Positions 1 to 5,848 of a stretch of 9,167 nucleotides of DNA are shown piece after piece. How positions within the stretch are numbered: position 1 is the first letter of the stretch; the number at the start of each line of letters is the position of its first letter. A program made the translations under genes and the position numbers. The DNA lies in the NCBI GenBank assembly GCA_964514215.1, contig CAZEPW010000089.1, positions 1-9,167 of the forward strand. Direction: 5' to 3'. The DNA is from CAYQUC01 sp964514215 (GTDB lineage Bacteria > Pseudomonadota > Gammaproteobacteria > UBA6429 > Thiohalophilaceae). The notes under the pieces were generated by a model. It was given only the letters and a program-made list of their open reading frames with translations, did not search any database and was not told the origin of the DNA.

Positions 1-73
1 TAAATTAGTATTGTTTCGCATATTGTTAATGAAAACGATGCTGATATGAATAACGTTATGTATTTGCAAGGAA

Positions 74-95
74 AAATATAACGGTTGGTTATACC
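74..95 (-). terminator. Weak candidate Rho-independent terminator of the DUF4124 operon
   Basis: Read on the minus strand, 26 bases after the stop codon of the last operon gene, TATAAC and GTTATA (77-82 and 88-93) form a perfect 6-bp stem around a 5-base loop. Two G-U pairs could extend it. A run of T follows directly. The position suits an operon terminator, but the stem is short and AT-rich, so it may be weak. The remaining bases 1-120 show no gene. Confidence 0.35.
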
Positions 96-120
96 ATTAA
101 ATAATATAAAAATTCGAGCT

Positions 121-714
121 TTAGCGTTGTTTTTTTCTGCTCATACACTTTGGTTTATTACCTGAGCCAGTGTAGCGTTTAAATTTCATTGGTTCAGTAT
201 CATTGATTAAAAGATAGAGTTCTCGGTTATCTACTTTATGAATTAACGCCTTTGTTATGGTTTTAAATTCTTTATTTTGTTTACCAATTTTACCAACTAG
301 CAAGTTTAGGGAACTATCATTGACCGACCATTTTCCCGATTGTGAATTTCCTTGTCCAACATCGATAAAGTATTTTCGTATGGGTTTGCCACTGGCTTGA
401 TTAAAAGCCCAGCGATCATAAAATCGGAAACGTATTTTTTTATTTTTTTTCAGAATCCAATCACCAACGATTAATTCTGATTTTTTTACATCCTTACAAC
501 GAACGCTTAAAACCACATCATTTGACTGTGCGTCGGCTCGATTATTGTTGGTGCTACCAATGGATTTTGATTCTTGATGGATTGGCGGTGTTTCAGAATA
601 ATGTGTTTTTCCATCAGCATCTTTCCATTTATAAATTTTTGCAGCATTAATGTGGTTCGTTAGAGTGAATGGAATAACCATTAGCAGAAAAATTATTAAA
701 TACCTTTTTTTCAT
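121..714 (-). CDS. Secreted DUF4124 protein with one beta-rich GxW module
   Basis: Last gene of the five-gene operon; 197 residues. Residues 1-25 look like a Sec signal peptide (KKR, hydrophobic core, cleavage near NAA). The mature protein begins almost at once with the DUF4124 signature KIYKWKDADGKTHYS (26-40) and a proline pair. After a polar linker (about 46-80), residues 82-183 form a beta-rich module with GDW at 84-86, a second tryptophan in GKW (127-129), and a closing KFKRY. The same module occurs once or twice in the proteins at 1433-2275 and 2308-3111. Cys73 and Cys190 flank the module and could form a disulfide. The ATG overlaps the stop of the preceding gene as ATGA, which implies translational coupling. 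DUF4124 has no settled biochemical role, though it is common in exported gammaproteobacterial proteins. A periplasmic or surface location is inferred. Confidence 0.85.
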   Translation of the reverse strand: MKKRYLIIFLLMVIPFTLTNHINAAKIYKWKDADGKTHYSETPPIHQESKSIGSTNNNRADAQSNDVVLSVRCKDVKKSELIVGDWILKKNKKIRFRFYDRWAFNQASGKPIRKYFIDVGQGNSQSGKWSVNDSSLNLLVGKIGKQNKEFKTITKALIHKVDNRELYLLINDTEPMKFKRYTGSGNKPKCMSRKKQR

Positions 715-1427
715 TTTCGGTTATATTCTCGTAGTTTATTTTTTAGTGGCTTCATTTTTTTATCGTAACGTAAACCGCATTGATGGAAGTCTTCAGCTTC
801 AGCACCAACAATAAAATTTGGGTTTGAGTTAGTCCGGTTTTCCCCAAAACCGTGTAACTTGGGATTTTCGGGGCATTCTTTATTGCGTGCTTTTTCTAAA
901 ATATCGTATTGCTTTTTAATTTTGTCTAATTCAAGGCTTCTTTTATAAGCACTAGATGTTAAAAAATTAAGCCTTTTGTGTGCCCATGTTATTCGGCAAG
1001 AAGTTTCTTCAAACCATTTTTTTGCACGAATAAATTTTGTTTTATCGCGTTGTGATGTTTTTAATTTATTATATTGTATTTCAGCTTCACGTTGTTCTTG
1101 GCTCCATTCCTTTAATCCTAATTTAATATTTTTAAGAATTAATGCATCAGTTAAATGGGCTTGAGGTAGTTCGAGTTTTCCACAATACAAATAGCGACCT
1201 TTTTGATAGGGTTGCATTTTTAAAGAATTTGATTTTCCACCAATTTTGCTAATTGTTCCTGCGGCATCATCTTTTGAAGCAGGGGCTATTTGTGAGTAAT
1301 GAATTTGTCCTTTGTCATCGGTCCACTTATAAAATTTTTCTTCCGCTATGGCCGATATCGAGTTGAAAATGAGTATAGTGAGTAATATAAAGTAACTTTT
1401 ACGAATAATAGGAGCATTACTAATCAT
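711..1427 (-). CDS. Secreted DUF4124 protein with a lysine-rich helical region and four cysteines
   Basis: Fourth gene of the operon; 238 residues. The N-terminus has an unusual 8-residue lead before the R-K pair, then a hydrophobic core ending in AIA (26-28), a good signal peptidase I site. DUF4124 follows directly (KFYKWTDDKGQIHYS, 31-45). Unlike its three siblings it has no GxW beta module. Residues about 105-184 are rich in Lys, Glu, Gln and Arg and look alpha-helical, possibly coiled coil. The mature part has four cysteines (82, 144, 185, 217), an even number that fits two disulfides in the periplasm. The start lies 5 bases after the upstream stop, with an AGG about 11 bases before it. 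The 3' end overlaps the next gene by 4 bases. No specific function can be assigned. Confidence 0.85.
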   Translation of the reverse strand: MISNAPIIRKSYFILLTILIFNSISAIAEEKFYKWTDDKGQIHYSQIAPASKDDAAGTISKIGGKSNSLKMQPYQKGRYLYCGKLELPQAHLTDALILKNIKLGLKEWSQEQREAEIQYNKLKTSQRDKTKFIRAKKWFEETSCRITWAHKRLNFLTSSAYKRSLELDKIKKQYDILEKARNKECPENPKLHGFGENRTNSNPNFIVGAEAEDFHQCGLRYDKKMKPLKNKLREYNRK

Positions 1428-1432
1428 TGTTA

Positions 1433-2275
1433 TTAACGCCTGGCTTTTTGGTTGTTATTTCGTAAATATTTTTTAATGGTTCCTGTCTTAATTGAACGGA
1501 TATGCAAGCTATCATTGGTTAATTTAACAATCCGATATCGTTCTGTTTTGCCAATTTTACTGATTCGCCCTGATGGTATTACTTTATCCGATTCAAAATG
1601 AAAGAGTATATCGGGGTCATTGTATTCCCAATCGCCGGTATACATTTTGGCCCATTTTTTTTCTAAATAACCGCTGATGGTAAATGTTCCATTATTACTA
1701 AATTGAATATCATTTTTTTCAGTACTGCCTGTCCAATGACCAACGAGTTGCTGCATTAATGGTGAATGTTGTAATAGCGCCATGTTTTGGCTATTGTTAC
1801 GCTGGTATTGGGTTTTGGTATTGGTTTTATTACTAATCAGCGTTAAATCTGTTTCGTTAATTTTAACGACAAAAAATACTTCACTTGTGCCAATTAATGC
1901 GCTGTTTTTATGATTTTTATATTTTAGTGTTAATGTTTTTCCGGATAGTTTCCAGCTTGCTCGCATTATTGATTTATAGTTAGCCGATGTGGCGTTATCA
2001 GACAGTTCTGAGAGATTGATCCCGGAGTCATTGATAGTCATTTTATAATGTTGATTATTCTTTTGATATTGCCATATGCCTTTAATATATTGCTTTACAT
2101 TTTTTTTTGATTGCGAAGCTGAAGAAAGTGTTTGATAGTCTTTTTTAGTGTTGGCCGGTGGAAATGTACTAAACTGTGTAACACCGTTTTCATCAACCCA
2201 TTTATACATTTTTGCCAATGCCGTTGAATTAATAACCAAGCTTAAAGCTATAAGGCACAATCTAAATCGAAACAT
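1433..2275 (-). CDS. Secreted DUF4124 protein with two beta-rich GxW modules
   Basis: Third gene of the operon; 280 residues. Residues 1-21 are a signal peptide (RFR, hydrophobic core, ALA cleavage site). DUF4124 starts at the mature N-terminus (KMYKWVDENGVTQFS, 22-36). Two copies of a beta-rich module follow. Copy 1 (about 64-159) starts GIW and has a central SWKLSGKTLTLKY. Copy 2 (about 177-272) starts GHW and has a central GDWEYNDPDILFHF. Both end in a Tyr-x-Arg or Tyr-Leu-Arg signature. The linker before copy 2 contains LQHSP, matched by LQHNP at the same place in the next gene's protein, so those two genes probably share a duplicated ancestor. A good ribosome binding site (AGGAA, about 7 bases before ATG) sits in the 32-base gap upstream. 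A lipocalin-like barrel is a guess from the pattern. Confidence 0.85.
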   Translation of the reverse strand: MFRFRLCLIALSLVINSTALAKMYKWVDENGVTQFSTFPPANTKKDYQTLSSASQSKKNVKQYIKGIWQYQKNNQHYKMTINDSGINLSELSDNATSANYKSIMRASWKLSGKTLTLKYKNHKNSALIGTSEVFFVVKINETDLTLISNKTNTKTQYQRNNSQNMALLQHSPLMQQLVGHWTGSTEKNDIQFSNNGTFTISGYLEKKWAKMYTGDWEYNDPDILFHFESDKVIPSGRISKIGKTERYRIVKLTNDSLHIRSIKTGTIKKYLRNNNQKARR

Positions 2276-2307
2276 TTTGATTCCTAATTGATATTACTAA
2301 ATATGCA

Positions 2308-3111
2308 TTATTTAAGTAAACTGCCACCTAATAATTGTTTTTGGTATTCATCTTTTTGTGTTGAATTTTTTGCTGTGATAACCATTATTTCGTTACTGTA
2401 AATTACATTTAATTGTTCAATTAAACCAATTTTATCACTCTTTTGGGATTCACCAGTATATTGAAATTCAATGATTTTATCTCGTAAAATCCAATTACCC
2501 CGATAGGATGAAAGCCATTTTGAGTCATTGTATTTACCTTTATCAAATTTATAAAAAGATGATTGCGTGAGCTCGAGTATTTCGCCATTTTTTTTATTTA
2601 ACCAAACGCCATATAATACTTTGGCATATTTAGCTTGAAATGGATTATGCTGTAAGTTTTTTATAAAACGATAGCGTTTGTTGCCTTGAGAGCGGATAGA
2701 CAATTGGCTAACACTGAAATCCATTATAGTATACTGTTCTATTGTGCCTCCGGAGACTAGGGAATTTTGAGTGTTAGTATATTTTAATTTTAAGATATCA
2801 TCAGTATATTCAAAAAAACCTTGTCCAATAAACGCGCCACCGTGAGGGCTATCGATTAAATTAAAATAAAAATTATTATCATGAAATCGTAATTTATACT
2901 TTAAATCTGAAGATACACCATACCAGTTTCCAAGTAATGTTTTTTTGGGGTTCTTTGTTTTGTTAGTGTTGCGGTAGATCTTGTCGTGCTGCTGGCTAGG
3001 GCCCGGGGTTTGAGTGAAATGGACTTTACCATTCTCGTCTGTCCATTTATAGATTTTTGCTGCCATTAAAAATGGACTGGCAAGTAAAATGAACAATAAG
3101 TAGTTTTTCAT
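2308..3111 (-). CDS. Secreted DUF4124 protein with two beta-rich GxW modules (sibling of 1433-2275)
   Basis: Second gene of the operon; 267 residues. Residues 1-18 form a short signal peptide ending LMAA. DUF4124 follows directly (KIYKWTDENGKVHFTQ, 19-34). Module 1 (about 59-150) begins GNW, with aromatic FFEY where the second tryptophan would be, and ends YRF. Module 2 (about 166-259) begins GVW, has GNW at 205-207, and ends EYQKQ. Both modules share the order: GxW, an amphipathic strand, a central G/W strand, an L-x-Y strand, a G-x-I-E turn, and a final Tyr-basic strand. The start is only 2 bases past the stop of the pilin/ankyrin gene, with no clear Shine-Dalgarno, so it probably depends on translation of that gene. 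Function unknown. Confidence 0.85.
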   Translation of the reverse strand: MKNYLLFILLASPFLMAAKIYKWTDENGKVHFTQTPGPSQQHDKIYRNTNKTKNPKKTLLGNWYGVSSDLKYKLRFHDNNFYFNLIDSPHGGAFIGQGFFEYTDDILKLKYTNTQNSLVSGGTIEQYTIMDFSVSQLSIRSQGNKRYRFIKNLQHNPFQAKYAKVLYGVWLNKKNGEILELTQSSFYKFDKGKYNDSKWLSSYRGNWILRDKIIEFQYTGESQKSDKIGLIEQLNVIYSNEIMVITAKNSTQKDEYQKQLLGGSLLK

Positions 3112-3113
3112 GA

Positions 3114-3962
3114 TTAAAAGGTATTAAGGGGATCCTGTTCTGGTGCGCCATCGGCACCGTTTTCATAAAGATAGTTTTTGATCGCGGTGTTATATTTAAC
3201 AAAATCGACAACTTTTTTACCTTTTTCATCTTGAGCATTAACATTAGCGCCATTTTTTACTAGAAGCTTAACCATATCCAATCCGGAATATTCTGTGGCA
3301 TACATTAATGGTGTGCGATTTTGATAGTAACTTGTTGTTAATTCAATATCGGCACCTTGTTTGATTAAATATTTGGCTAATTTTTCTTTGCGATTAAATA
3401 TTGCGCGCATTAATGGTGTTTCGCCGAAATAAGAGCCATTGATATCGGCACCATCATCTAAAGCTTGTTCTATTTTGTCATAGTCTCTTTGGTGGATTGC
3501 CTGCATCAGATCATTCATGATTTCAGTTTGGGTAGTTAAGCATGATGGTTCTAAATTATTAAAAAATTTTTGATCTATATTTCCAATCTGACATAACCAT
3601 TCTAATTTTCTGGAGGCGGATGGCACAAATGAAGGTTTTAATTGAAAACCTAAGCCGTTATTAATTTCTTTTTTAAATTTAATTTTAATATAACCACCTT
3701 GAATTCGAATACTATGAACGGCATTACCGTTTATGTAGCCAGGTAATGGTACGCCAAGTGTTTTATTATTTAATGGTAGTGAGCCTTTCGATGAAAAATA
3801 GGTTTCAATTTTTATTTTAAGAGGGGCGGCAAGTGTCATGGCTTCTGTGATGTGGGCATCGGTTAAAGCAATTTGCGCCACCTCGGAATCACATGAGGGT
3901 AGATTGAACCCGGCATATAGCACTATAAGAATAGTTACTAACATGATTGCACGATTTTTCAT
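3114..3962 (-). CDS. Membrane-anchored pilin-like domain fused to ankyrin repeats
   Basis: First gene of the operon; 282 residues. Residues 1-19 are a basic-plus-hydrophobic export signal. LPSC (21-24) could be a lipobox, leaving Cys24 followed by Asp. Residues about 31-141 resemble the globular domain of type IVa major pilins: an amphipathic helix (TEAMTLAAPLKIKIETYF), a short Gly/Pro loop, strand motifs SIRIQGGYIKIKF, then EWLC (121-124) and a closing Pro-Ser-Cys (139-141), the usual pilin disulfide pair. The prepilin cleavage site and FTLIE helix are absent, so it is unlikely to polymerise as a normal pilin. Residues about 148-272 hold four ankyrin repeats (GADIN, GETPLMRA, RTPLMYA, NGANVNAQ, NGADG). 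If exported as predicted, the ankyrin part lies in the periplasm and may bind the DUF4124 proteins encoded downstream. The start follows a weak AGAGAA. Confidence 0.82.
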   Translation of the reverse strand: MKNRAIMLVTILIVLYAGFNLPSCDSEVAQIALTDAHITEAMTLAAPLKIKIETYFSSKGSLPLNNKTLGVPLPGYINGNAVHSIRIQGGYIKIKFKKEINNGLGFQLKPSFVPSASRKLEWLCQIGNIDQKFFNNLEPSCLTTQTEIMNDLMQAIHQRDYDKIEQALDDGADINGSYFGETPLMRAIFNRKEKLAKYLIKQGADIELTTSYYQNRTPLMYATEYSGLDMVKLLVKNGANVNAQDEKGKKVVDFVKYNTAIKNYLYENGADGAPEQDPLNTF

Positions 3963-4030
3963 TAACTTATTTCTCTATAATTATTTTTATTTGTAAATCA
4001 TATAGTTATATTCACTATAGCGTGGTTTCT

Positions 4031-4046
4031 CGTTAATATATTAACG
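4031..4046. promoter_or_regulatory. Perfect 16-bp palindrome upstream of the pilin/ankyrin-DUF4124 operon
   Basis: CGTTAATATATTAACG is identical to its reverse complement and lies 69-84 bases before the ATG at 3962. Two further inverted repeats flank it: arms TATAGT/ACTATA at 4001-4006 and 4014-4019, and GCGTA-A-TACGC at 4078-4088. The spacing fits a dimeric repressor or activator site. No strong -35/-10 pair was found in the 153-base gap, so the promoter position is not assigned and the operator role is inferred. Confidence 0.4.
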
Positions 4047-4115
4047 GCTAAAGGCATAGAAACTTTACGTTATTTTGGCGTAATACGCTATTGGGTAACA
4101 TAAAAAAGTGAAATG

Positions 4116-4316
4116 TTAGAATTTTATTTTTTTTAAAGTTTCATGCCAATTTGGATTTGGAGCAAGGATTTTGATTTTAATTGAACGGCCAACTTCATTT
4201 TCATACCAACCTTGATGGTACTGTAATGGCTCAACTTCATAACCCCAAATCGCACCGTCGGCATCTTGAGCTAGCCAATTGACCCACTTAGGGTAATTAG
4301 TTTTAGGTTGATTCAT
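4116..4316 (-). CDS. Conserved-looking 66-residue protein paired with a glutaredoxin
   Basis: A small soluble protein with no signal peptide, no membrane segment and no cysteine. It is dense in aromatic residues: PKWVNWLAQDADGAIWGYE near the N-terminus, then GWYENEVGR, and a C-terminal APNPNWHETLKK. The pattern resembles a family of short gammaproteobacterial hypothetical proteins with a W-x-x-QD-x-DG start and an NPNW end, recalled from memory and without known function. The ATG lies inside the glutaredoxin gene (14-base overlap), with no clear ribosome binding site, so translation is probably coupled. The overlap suggests joint expression but does not prove a redox role. A weak 6-bp inverted repeat (4096-4101 with 4113-4118) overlaps its stop codon and is not convincing as a terminator. 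Confidence 0.75.
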   Translation of the reverse strand: MNQPKTNYPKWVNWLAQDADGAIWGYEVEPLQYHQGWYENEVGRSIKIKILAPNPNWHETLKKIKF

Positions 4317-4581
4317 TTGTCATTAAATAATCTAATTCATCATCCATGTGTAACATGGTTAGTTCACTAAAGCCCCCAATCCATTTTCCATCAATTGTTA
4401 TTTGTGGCACGCTTCTAGCGTTATTAGTTTTAAGACTCATTTCTTTATAAGCTTCTTGATTGCTATCAACAAAAGCTTCTTCGTATGGAATGTTCCATTT
4501 TGTTAATAGTGTTTTTGTTTTAGCGCATATTGGACACTGCTGGGTACTAAAAATTTTAACTCTGGCTTTTTGGTTTGACAT
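4303..4581 (-). CDS. Glutaredoxin family protein (dithiol, CPIC active site)
   Basis: A 92-residue cytoplasmic thioredoxin-fold protein. Glutaredoxins reduce disulfides or glutathione mixed disulfides, using glutathione as electron source. Visible landmarks are the first beta strand (VKIFST), the active site C16-P-I-C19, the cis-proline motif SVPQI (Pro59), and the glutathione-site glycine pair GGFSEL (69-74). The length matches GrxA/GrxC-type proteins. CPIC replaces the more usual CPYC, and the family's common GG-C/S-D-D is here GGFSE, so the exact subfamily is left open; NrdH-like is less likely because no ribonucleotide reductase genes are nearby. The gene is first in a two-gene unit with the 66-residue protein and has a well-formed promoter just upstream. 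Confidence 0.92.
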   Translation of the reverse strand: MSNQKARVKIFSTQQCPICAKTKTLLTKWNIPYEEAFVDSNQEAYKEMSLKTNNARSVPQITIDGKWIGGFSELTMLHMDDELDYLMTNEST

Positions 4582-4903
4582 ATAAAAATCTCTATTGGTA
4601 AAATTTTATTATAATTTTTTTTATATTCGGTGTGAAGATAGAATGATAGTAATAATGAAAATAAGTTAAATTCAATGTTTAAATGCTTCTAAAGTCGGTG
4701 ACATTGTTGCGAACTAGCGGTAATTATTTAATTTGGTTTAAAGCTGTATTTAGTAAGTACTTACCAGATAATTTTTTTTTGTTAATGTAAGATTTTATCG
4801 TTGTACAAGTTAATATTTTTGCTTTATGTTCTTTATTTAAGGCGTTATTATTATTTAATAAATTATAAAAATAACAATAAATATTATATAGGTGTGATTA
4901 GCA
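4582..4903. other. 322-base divergent intergenic region
   Basis: This AT-rich spacer separates the glutaredoxin gene (minus) from the DUF6653-like gene (plus). It contains the minus-strand promoter at 4608-4636, a perfect 12-bp palindrome GTAAGTACTTAC at 4753-4764, a run of nine T at about 4771-4780, and a good ribosome binding site AGGTG at 4890-4894, nine bases before the ATG at 4904. A weak plus-strand promoter candidate is TTGTTG (4704-4709), a 17-base spacer, and TTTAAT (4727-4732). No coding sequence is supported. Confidence 0.6.
4608..4636 (-). promoter_or_regulatory. Putative sigma70 promoter of the glutaredoxin operon
   Basis: On the minus strand, TTCACA (4631-4636; 5 of 6 to TTGACA) is followed by exactly 17 bases and a perfect TATAAT (4608-4613). 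Transcription would begin near 4601, giving a leader of about 20 bases before the ATG at 4581, with a weak AGAGA as ribosome binding site. It is the best promoter match noticed in the window. Confidence 0.6.
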
Positions 4904-5431
4904 ATGGCTGTAATTACAAATTTAATTTGGCGTAAATACACTAATCCTTGGAGTGTTGGGGTACGATTTTTAATTTTATCAATGCTTGTTGTATCGACGT
5001 GGAGTCGTGTTTGGATTGGTTATTGGTCGTTATTATTAATATTGTTAACTTTGCTTTGGATTTGGTTTAATCCAAGAATTTTTCCTGATAAAAAACCAAA
5101 TGTTTGGGCGATGCAAGCAATTCTTGGTGAACGGATATGGCTAAATCGTCAAGATGAGCTTATTCCGGAACATCATTTTTTTATTATTACCGGATTACAG
5201 TTTTTGGTTTTTATTAGCTTTTTTATCTGCATCGGTGGTGCAGTTTTTTTAAATCCTTGGCTGAGTATTTTTGGATTAGTCCTCACTTGTTTAATGATGT
5301 GTTGGTTTCTCGATAGGATGGTGTGGTTATATAAAGATGATAAACAACAACGGGAGAATAATAGAGTTAAAGCGTTACAACAACAACGAAAATTAAAACG
5401 CAAGAAAGAATTAGCAAAAGCAACGGCGTAA
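4904..5431 (+). CDS. Four-helix inner-membrane protein, DUF6653-like
   Basis: A 175-residue integral membrane protein with hydrophobic segments at about 17-34, 36-55, 92-113 and 115-138. Motifs that look like family signatures are NPWSVGVRF (14-22) just before helix 1, WFNPRIFPDKKP (54-65) after helix 2, and GERIWL (75-80) in the loop between helices 2 and 3. This matches my recollection of DUF6653, a family of small bacterial and archaeal membrane proteins of unknown function. The C-terminal 35 residues are hydrophilic and rich in Gln, Arg and Lys (KALQQQRKLKRKKEL), probably a cytoplasmic helix. The start is supported by AGGTG nine bases upstream. The 108-base gap to the next gene shows no clear terminator, so linkage to that gene is uncertain. 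Confidence 0.8.
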   Translation: MAVITNLIWRKYTNPWSVGVRFLILSMLVVSTWSRVWIGYWSLLLILLTLLWIWFNPRIFPDKKPNVWAMQAILGERIWLNRQDELIPEHHFFIITGLQFLVFISFFICIGGAVFLNPWLSIFGLVLTCLMMCWFLDRMVWLYKDDKQQRENNRVKALQQQRKLKRKKELAKATA

Positions 5432-5530
5432 TTAAGATTTTAATTTAATAATATTGTAATATAGCTATGTTAGCTTTGCTCGATTGTCAATAGTGAGAAT
5501 TATAAGATTAGTTAATAAGTTAAATAGTGT

Positions 5531-5550
5531 TGGATAATTATGGATAATTT
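5531..5550 (+). repeat. 10-bp tandem duplication across a start codon
   Basis: TGGATAATTA is followed immediately by TGGATAATTT, so two 10-base units differ only in the last base. The ATG of the 102-residue gene is formed at the junction (5540-5542). The first copy supplies the GGA that may act as a weak Shine-Dalgarno, and the second copy encodes the first codons. Confidence 0.7.
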
Positions 5551-5848
5551 ATTAAAAAATAAAACTCTGAAGATTGTAAAATGGAAGGCAAAATCTAATG
5601 TCACTGATTCTGAAATTACTTACGCGGTAAATAATATGGTTCAAGATTTGAATCAGCTTAAAGGTTTTGTTAGCCATACCTTATACAAGACTGATTATGA
5701 TGAATGGGTTGACGTTAATTATTGGGACACGGCTGAAGATGCTAATAACTCGAATGGTGAAATGCTCGAAAAGCAATCTTTTACCAAATTAATTAAATTA
5801 ATCGATGTCTCAACTGTTAACGTCGATATCTTAGACGCACAAGATTAA
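5540..5848 (+). CDS. Small ferredoxin-like (ABM/Dabb-type) dimeric alpha-beta barrel protein
   Basis: A 102-residue soluble protein without signal peptide. The layout fits one ferredoxin-like unit of the dimeric alpha-beta barrel superfamily: strand KIVKWKAK (11-18), a helix about 22-37 (DSEITYAVNNMVQDL), the turn LKGFVSHTLYK, strand EWVDVNYWD (55-63), the helix AEDANNSNGEML, a FTKLIKLID helix, and a final strand STVNVDIL. Pairing G-F-x-S-x-x-L with W-x-D-x-x-Y-W is typical of ABM-like hypothetical proteins. Members bind small organic ligands or haem or act as monooxygenases, but no catalytic set is evident here, so no reaction is assigned. The start has only a weak GGA five bases upstream. 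Its stop codon shares bases with that of the convergent downstream gene. Confidence 0.8.
   Translation: MDNLLKNKTLKIVKWKAKSNVTDSEITYAVNNMVQDLNQLKGFVSHTLYKTDYDEWVDVNYWDTAEDANNSNGEMLEKQSFTKLIKLIDVSTVNVDILDAQD

Noticed and set aside
4..81. Short open plus-strand stretch at the window start
   Set aside because: It follows an in-frame TAA at 1-3, is only 25 codons long, and has no start context or recognisable motif.
976..1164. 62-codon plus-strand open frame
   Set aside because: It lies antisense inside the DUF4124 gene at 711-1427, has no ribosome binding site, and encodes no recognisable domain.
3047..3253. 68-codon minus-strand open frame
   Set aside because: It is an out-of-frame overlap across the junction of two well-supported operon genes, with no domain or start signal.
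3963..4030. TTTACA or TATGAT as promoter elements of the five-gene operon
   Set aside because: Neither has an acceptable partner hexamer at 16-18 bases, so no promoter was called there.
4096..4118. TAACAT/ATGTTA inverted repeat as terminator of the glutaredoxin operon
   Set aside because: The stem is only 6 AT-rich pairs with an 11-base loop, overlaps the stop codon, and has no good T-tract after it.
5173..5403. 76-codon minus-strand open frame
   Set aside because: It is antisense to the membrane protein gene at 4904-5431; its composition mirrors the hydrophobic codons opposite.
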